Part shown: piece by piece, positions 57,601 to 64,000 of the stretch | Numbering within the stretch: the first letter of the stretch is position 1 | Layout: every line of letters begins with the position of its first letter | Assembly (NCBI GenBank): GCA_022836615.1 | Contig: MU405320.1 | Location: forward strand, 62,001-126,000 | Source of the DNA: Annulohypoxylon bovei var. microspora | Taxonomy: Eukaryota > Ascomycota > Sordariomycetes > Xylariales > Hypoxylaceae | DNA: 64,000 bases | Reading direction: 5' to 3' | Notes under the pieces: generated by a model | What the model was told of the DNA's origin: nothing | Database searches by the model: none | What the model saw: the letters and a program-made list of their open reading frames with translations, nothing else | Made by a program: the position numbers and the translations under genes

Positions 57601-60600
57601 TCTATGTGCGCGTGTCCGTCGAATAAGCTTCTTCATCACCCGCGCGCAAGCCAGACACAAAGAAACACTCGTCCAACGCGACCACGTAGAAATTAGGTAG
57701 GTACGTGTCGTTAGTGGGATTGTAAAGAGGCATTGCTATCTACGACATACCCCAAAACAGCGTTAGGGCGTTCTTTTTTTATTTATTTTTTATTTTTAGC
57801 GTACTACCCCTTAGCTATCTATATACGTTCGTGACTCATAAACTCCCACCTGCTGCGTACGTGTCTCAGAAGGCCAGTGGGCATGTGTGGGGTGGAGAGG
57901 AGTAGAGTCCCAAATCCACTCTGGGGAAGAGGGGGGCAGTGAGGAGGCGGTGGTGATACCTACGGCGACGCGATACACCAACTTCTAAAGCTCATTGTTC
58001 TCTTTTCTTCAAGAGATTGTGTCGAGGGGACGCTAGGTGAGTCGAGACAAAGCAATGGGGGGAGGGCCAGGTCTGGGGCTAGGGATAACCCCTGAAGAGA
58101 ATGTGGCATGTGCTGCATAGGACGCGAAGTACATACAAGCCAGCCGCGAGCTTCTTTTCTCAGTTTAGTCAGAGCCTGAGGTAGAGTAGCCGTTAAGCAC
58201 GTAAGTGATTACCGTTGCATAATGGGAGACCGGATAAGCTATTCAAGAGCTCGGTGTGCGGGCAGACTCGCGACGGGGCGTTGAATGATGACTGCGCATG
58301 CGAGAGTGGGCGAGCAGATGGAGGGAACGCATGGCTGTTCGTTACACATGCGCAGGACATGCGTCCATATATGTAGAGAGAAAGAAATTAAGGGTTCCAC
58401 TTCGCTATGCAGCACCACATGTCAGCTGTGAGGTTCGGAATGCCTTCGTGCGTAGCCTAAACTATGATACGTAGTATCGATAATTGGATGACTATGATGA
58501 CGACGATGATATTCCTCTTTCCTGCCAAATCTTAGTATTACTCCACCGAAGCCAGTCGACGAGACGGGCAGCGAAACGATCGCCGCGCCGCCACGGTAGC
58601 ACTAATTTGAGGTATTTTCCTCGTTAGTAACTCGATCCTATCCGTCTACTCTAACTGTCTACTTAGCCCAGCTTTCCCCATCCATCAAGCTTTGATCACC
58701 CCGCCCCTCTTTTCACGTCATCTCTTACGAGGATCATAGAGCTTAGATAGGTCCAGAATCTCGGGCCTAGTGGAATAAATACTGTGCTGCGTTAGAGAGT
58801 CATTATGTGTAACAGTACCAGAAAAGAGAGTAGGAAGGACTGGATTCCTTGTCTTTCACGATACTACGTAGTATACTCAGGGCACAGTACACCTGCACCT
58901 TCTACCGAAAACCATTCATCGTAGTAACTTTCATCCTGACAGAGCCACCTTTATGACTTGCCGCAGACCCAATTTACCGTAGATATCTCACAAAATGCGT
59001 CTTGGTGGGCCCCTGTGGAGGTGGTCTCTTACTATAACAGATTTAATTGTACGATCCATCTGAGCTCCCTATCGTTTTACTAGCAAGACTTGCCCTATTG
59101 GTTCCGAGTTCAGTGCGCGGCCATCAGGTTAAGTGGAGTTTGTACGCTGGTATAAATGAAGTCTTCGAGAAATATCTCGTGGGATATTAAGGGGGTAGGG
59201 GGTTTCCCTGTATGCCCAGCCAAAACTAAAACCCACATTCTCTTGGATCTTGCGATGGAGTTTCGTCACTAAATATGTCATCACAAGATGTTCTTAACTT
59301 TGAATTTTGTATTACGTTATTAGTTAAGCATGTATTAAACGTGTAAGAATAGGAAGGGTACACATTCAAAAGACGATTGCTAAGTATATGTCTTATTTCA
59401 TCAAGACACCCCCTTTATCCACCCAGGGAATAAACACGCGACGGAAGGCTAGACAAGCACGCGAGCATGAATCAATGAAGAATAAAAACCGTTCCTTGCC
59501 GTTGTCCCCTGGGTAAGCACTAGTAGCCCTGTGGTCAGAAGCTTGTCTCAGTCCCTTTGTTTCTTATTTTGTTTTTCTGGGAACGCCAAATGGAAAGTTT
59601 GATTTAGCTGTTATTCCTATTTGCCGAATTGTCTTGTCCCTCTGGGCTTCAAGTACTTATGCCAAGTGGGTAAAAAGCTCTGAATGACTTCTACTCATGC
59701 GCCTTGTTTCACGTTTCTCTAGTTAGTCACTAGTATCGATGTGATCATTTTTAGTAATAAATATGAACAAATTCTTCTCTCTACCTGGGCCAAGTATCTA
59801 CAAGTACTCTCACTATACTCACCCCAATTTCGCAATGAGACGAAATAATCATAACTAAATACCCCTAGTCATGGCAAAGCGCAAGTCTCAAACCGCCATA
59901 ACTTGAGTCTGATCTACGACTAGAGTACTTACCTCGACACCTCGAGAGGAACAAAGACACCACGAGTCACTACCCCACAAGTCCTCCCCATGCATTCATG
60001 CACGATGCAGGTTAGGAGCCAAGTTAAGTAGCATAAACCCATCGCCCTCCATCGCATCCTCCAATCCCCACTCCCCTCCGGAGCCGAATGTTCGCTGCTA
60101 GCGTCACTGCCCCATGTAGCCCCATGTAGCTCGACCGTTCTAGTTAGCCCCTCTCCTCTCAATCCAAGATTAACAGAACACCGGCTCAACAAGATCTCAC
60201 CTCCCCTGCCACCCACCTTTCTATCCATGTAACCTAGTCGAACCGGTTCAGCCAGTTTTAATACCAATCTTCAGTCATCGACCCTCGAATTCCCGTCACC
60301 TAATCCAAGTAAATCCAAGTACGTACCAGCTAGTATGTAAGTCTTGCATATTAGTGGACTCGCCCTAGCCAGAACTAAAACCAAACCAACGCGACCCGAC
60401 CCGACGCTCCGGGTCGCGGCGGAGCCCCTTAGCCTAATCGGGGAAAATAGTTAACCATCTAGCCAATCACATACGACCACCGACCTCGCGGCGCTACGGC
60501 ACTGTAGAGATGAGTAGGGTACACAAGGAGGCTCGTTAAAATAGAAATTCATAAAGGTCGCTTTGATTTTTTTTGTTGGAGTACCTATGTAGACTAGTGT

Positions 60601-60607
60601 AGCGTAC

Positions 60608-60656
60608 CTACCTACCTACGGGTAGGCAGTGTAGGGTATAGGAGGTAGGTAGGTAG
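60608..60656. repeat. Inverted repeat CTACCTACCTAC ... GTAGGTAGGTAG
   Basis: 12-bp perfect arms at 60608-60619 and 60645-60656 with a 25-base loop, part of the intergenic TAGG/CCTA motif class. Confidence 0.8.
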
Positions 60657-61829
60657 TTAGGTAGGGTAAGGGTAATACAGCGATACAGAAGAACGAGCGC
60701 ACCACCTTGTGCTGCCTCTAGCAATTCCTCCTTCCGTACCCAAGGTCGGTGAGTCGCCCTGATCTGCCCTGTCCTGCCAGCCCAGACGCGCGCCGTTCCC
60801 AGGTATAGTAGGTATCACCCATCCTGTCTGCCCTCTCTCGTGAACAGATCGTGGTCCACCCCATGTTCCTGGTACCATGAACCCCAACCACGATCTCTTG
60901 AAAAAAAAAAAAAAAAAAAAAAAAACACACAACGCGCAAAAAGGAGAAATCTGGCATGTGGTTTTCGCGTCCCAGATCTCCGGTCCCCAACACCGCAACG
61001 CTCTTCTATTCCGTAATGGTTATTTTTTGAATCGATTCGCTTCCTCCCGCCCAGATGTCTCATGCTCTCATGCAAATCGATAAATCATCAAAAGAAAAAA
61101 AAATGCAATAAAGTGCTAGAAAAGAGAAAATAGTGCGATGAGAGGTATTCGGGAAAATATAGGAACATGTAGCCATGAAACCCATAATCAGTGAAAAATA
61201 GTCTAGAGGAATAAAAGTAAAAGATAACTATTGACGCTTGAAAATCATCGCTAAGTGTATTTCTTTCGCCGAAAAACTTGAACCTCAAAAGTCGACGGTA
61301 TCCCATAGCATAAATAAAGGATGTCCATGCTAGATTCCGAGTATAATAATAAGTTCCGCCGTGTGTCGATTATATTAACCGTCTTATAAATATGTAAATT
61401 AGACCGTCTTTGCTTTCTAGCAAATTTTCGTTGAACGACTGGCATAGAAATTTGCGAGCCTGCCATTCAGAGTAATTCGGCTCGTACGTTCAGGTCGCCA
61501 GGTATTCGTGTCGGTGATTCTAATCATGTCGGTAATGATTTATCCCATCGCTCATTGGCCTTTGCCAAGTTCCTGTTTTTTTTTTCCCTGGTCATTTCTC
61601 TTCTCTTGTGCGGGATGGTATTTCTGCCAAAAATAAATGAAGGTCGCTCTAATGTTCAAGGTTGCTTTTTTCCCCCTAGGCCAAGAGAAAAGTTGAATTG
61701 TATCGGGAATCCCCTTGTTGTATTTTTCTTTTTTCTGGGATCGTTGTCGAATATCCAAGGCCAAATCATAGAATAGGCTCCAAAACTAACCCGATCTGGC
61801 CCTACCCGAACACTAGGAACGTGGCACCG

Positions 61830-63566
61830 CTAAGAATGGTATTGGCTACTGGCTGTTGGATCATTCCAGTAGGAAAATGCAAGTCTACTGCGATTCTCTT
61901 CGTTATCTTCAAAAAGCGCATTTAGGTCTTGTGGAATTGTCGTTGCCAGCCCTGGACCCCCATGCATTGGAATAGGGGTATGGTGTCCTTGATACATTCC
62001 CACAACATCATCTACCGAGTATAGATGATGATGTTGATTGTTCTGGCCATAGTGCGGTAGGGTTGACGTGAATGCAAACCCATGGCTTGCTTCAGGAGCT
62101 GGCAACGCTGTAGAGTGTATTGGGTTGGTCGCCAACATCATGCCCTCGTGACCGGGGTTCGGTGTCGCTATTTGTTCGTTTCTTGGGGCGTTAGGAAGGG
62201 AGTATTGAAGACTTAGGCGATGGTCGTATCCAATTGTCTGCATTGGGTCGTGCAAGTTGCTACTGCTACCGGTGTTGGGAAATGCCGGGCCGTGACTGTT
62301 TCGGGTTATCATTGCCCTCCTCGTTGCCGCGTTTCTCTTAGAATTGCTAGCAGCTACGCCACCCCTGCGACCAGAATTTGCTCGTCCTGATACGCTTGCG
62401 CGCGTCCTCGGGCGATGACCCGGTCCACCTTGACGGTTAGATGTCCCTTTGCTACGGTATCTCGTCGTACTCTGTACGCCGTTAATAGCCCAATCCTCCA
62501 GAAACCATTCCGATACCTTTTTCGCATCTACTGTATCGTTCACAGATTCACCTGGGCCCGGTTTGCGATCGCGCTTGACAAATGCCTTTTTGTTGAAAGT
62601 AATCAGTTAGTCACTTAGCTAACTAACAATCCATACAAACTTTGAATGTGTGCCTAAAAGCAATCAGAAGCATCAATAAAGACTTACTTGATTCATAGAC
62701 AAATTATGACGGATGCTATTCATCCAGCCACGAGCTTCATCCTTCTCCCCCTTTGCGGGGTTGTCATTTTTTGCCTTATCCGTGTTGTCACGGAACCACT
62801 GATACAACTGTTGCAGTGTCATCGAGTGTGTGGAGGTGCTTAAGAAGGCTCTCCATATTAGCTGCGCATAAGGCTCCTCTACCTTCTTTCCTGCTGTACC
62901 CGTACCATGTTGTTTTGGTCTTACCGACTCGCCCACGACGGCCGCGGACTGATTCTCTGGTTCAGCTAACCCAGACACAGTAGCCGGTACTTCCTGCTGG
63001 ACCAGCATATCCACGTTCATATCGGCACGCGGATAGCCCTGACTCTCATAACTGGCCTGGGTAAAGTATTGCTGGCCGTACTGTGGTTGGGGGTAAGAAG
63101 GGTAGTTATAGGCTGGCATTTGGAAATGCTGTTCTTCTTGGGTAGACCAAGTTCCCGGGCTAGCTTCTGATGAATGCGCCGAGTAGGGCTGGGCCCTACA
63201 GGGGACGCTTGCTGGTGAACCGTGGAAAGAGTAACCATCCACGTCTTCTTCACAGGTTGTGGAAGGCGGAGTGGGCCATACACCCTGTGATGAGGAACTG
63301 GCCGAGTTCACTTGGGGGTACTGATACGGTGGGATAGATGTGTTTATCGTACTGGGGAATAAACTTGCTGATTGTTGCGACTGGGCCTGATGGCTTATCT
63401 CAGCCAGTTGAGAAGTTGGCGAAGGAATATAGTAAGATTCCGTCGCCTTAGGAAGATCCGTTGACCCGCCCGTTGCTTGCGTCGCGCAGTTTCGAATTGA
63501 GTTTGTGGCCGCGTCGCAAGAAGGCGAGCAAATGACGGGCAAGCCGTCAGCGAAGCTTTGCTGCAT
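61830..63566 (-). CDS. Forkhead-domain transcription factor
   Basis: Nuclear DNA-binding protein. Exons 63566-62688 and 62585-61830 (TAG), 544 residues. The donor GTAAGT and acceptor AAAAAG join NSIRHNLSMNQ-AFVKRDRKPGPG inside the DNA-binding domain. The forkhead domain spans about residues 235-320: EEPYAQLIWRAFL, MTLQQLYQWFRDN, recognition helix GWMNSIRHNLSMNQAF, then KVSEWFLEDW. The N-terminal 230 residues are rich in Ser, Gln, Pro and Tyr, typical of activation regions; a basic Arg/Gly/Ser block follows the domain. The loop between helix 2 and the recognition helix carries a charged insert (KAKNDNPAKGEKDEAR). I took the ATG at 63566; the frame is open to 63713 without an ATG, so an upstream exon is possible. 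Resembles Sordariomycete forkhead factors; no named ortholog is claimed. Confidence 0.88.
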
Positions 63567-64000
63567 TCCGGGGGGGGTTAAAGTCTGTGAACAGGTAGAG
63601 TCAGACTTGGAACCGTGATGTCGCAATGAGTCAAGTAAATATAAACTGGTAGTAAGATGAGGAACGACAACGCGTTGGAAGTCGGGCTTGAAGATTGCCA
63701 GGAAATACCACAATCTCCAGGGTGGAATATAGAGGGCGGGTAGAGAATAAATGTAGGCGGAGAAAAGAAGAGAGGAGGATGATGAGTAAGAAAGATGAGA
63801 GTTGTTAAGCGGAGTTGTGGGTATAGGTTAGATTGTTGTCAACTTTCCTAACTATCTAACTTGTAGAAAGTAGTGAAGATTTGTGACAGGAAGATATGGA
63901 AGATATGGAAGATGTAGTAGGATGTATGTACATATGAAGTAGGTGAGGTAAAGATGAAGGTAAAGTAAATGATGTGTTAAATATGTATTGAGAGTTGCAA
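63567..64000. other. 5' region of the forkhead gene
   Basis: Leader and promoter of the forkhead gene. Purine-rich with GGAAGATAT direct repeats near 63891-63912. No second gene before the window edge. Confidence 0.5.

Larger units (their letters stand above)
50194..61829. other. 11.6-kb region without supportable genes
   Basis: Lies between the 3' ends of two convergent genes. All ORFs are under about 115 codons, unordered and without family features. I found no transposase, reverse transcriptase or terminal repeats. It holds many short TAGG/CCTA motifs, a hairpin-forming pair ACGCGCCA/TGGCGCGT at 53462-53484, an inverted pair of CTACCTACCTAC at 60608-60656, poly-A (60901-60925) and the assembly gap near 54.4-54.6 kb. 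Degraded transposon DNA or non-coding RNA cannot be excluded. Confidence 0.5.

Noticed and set aside
60901..60925. Poly-A tract as a retroposon tail
   Set aside because: No target-site duplication or element body could be recognised upstream.

Overview
The window is nuclear DNA of a filamentous ascomycete, most likely a member of the Sordariomycetes; that lineage call is my inference. It carries typical ascomycete housekeeping genes: eL31, a UBE2C/Ubc11-type E2, Chk1, an XLF/Nej1-type end-joining factor, a forkhead factor, an RGS protein and a Dal5-type permease. Genes lie on both strands, have short GT-AG introns with CTAAC/CTAAT branch sites, and are separated by ordinary fungal intergenic DNA. 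I saw no tRNA, rRNA, CRISPR array or intact transposon.

Layout. 1-12 kb is mostly conserved core: a partial RGS gene, eL31, a divergent UBC11/CHK1 pair, a membrane-anchored unknown and an RMD8-like DUF155 protein. 12.3-13.7 kb holds a GC-rich intronless Gfo/Idh/MocA oxidoreductase. 14.7-34.2 kb looks like an accessory island. It holds a small unknown, a predicted zinc deaminase, three giant proteins (about 1190, 1397 and 1694 aa) that recall uncharacterised bacterial proteins, including a DUF6603-like protein, and a lectin-like propeller gene. 35-37 kb is a Dal5-family transporter. 37.5-47.7 kb holds lineage-specific genes: a protein with a duplicated 101-residue module, a Cys-rich protein, a protein interrupted by a 26-bp minisatellite, a Ulp1-like protein with a Gly/Ser tract, and a secreted Cys-rich protein. 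48.5-50.2 kb is the XLF/Nej1-type gene, preceded by a strictly phased 17-bp repeat array. 50.2-61.8 kb has no gene I can support and contains an assembly gap in homopolymers. 61.8-63.6 kb is a forkhead gene.

How the genes may work together. UBC11 and CHK1 are divergent cell-cycle genes, and an MCB-type ACGCGT lies just 5' of CHK1. The main novelty candidate is the 17.8-34.2 kb cluster. Its three giant genes have very few introns (0, 1 and 2), carry Asp-rich inserts in two proteins, and recall bacterial protein sets. They sit with a lectin-like gene and beside a deaminase-like gene. Transfer from bacteria and a joint function are inferences. No family assignment here was tested by a search; all rest on motifs and memory.
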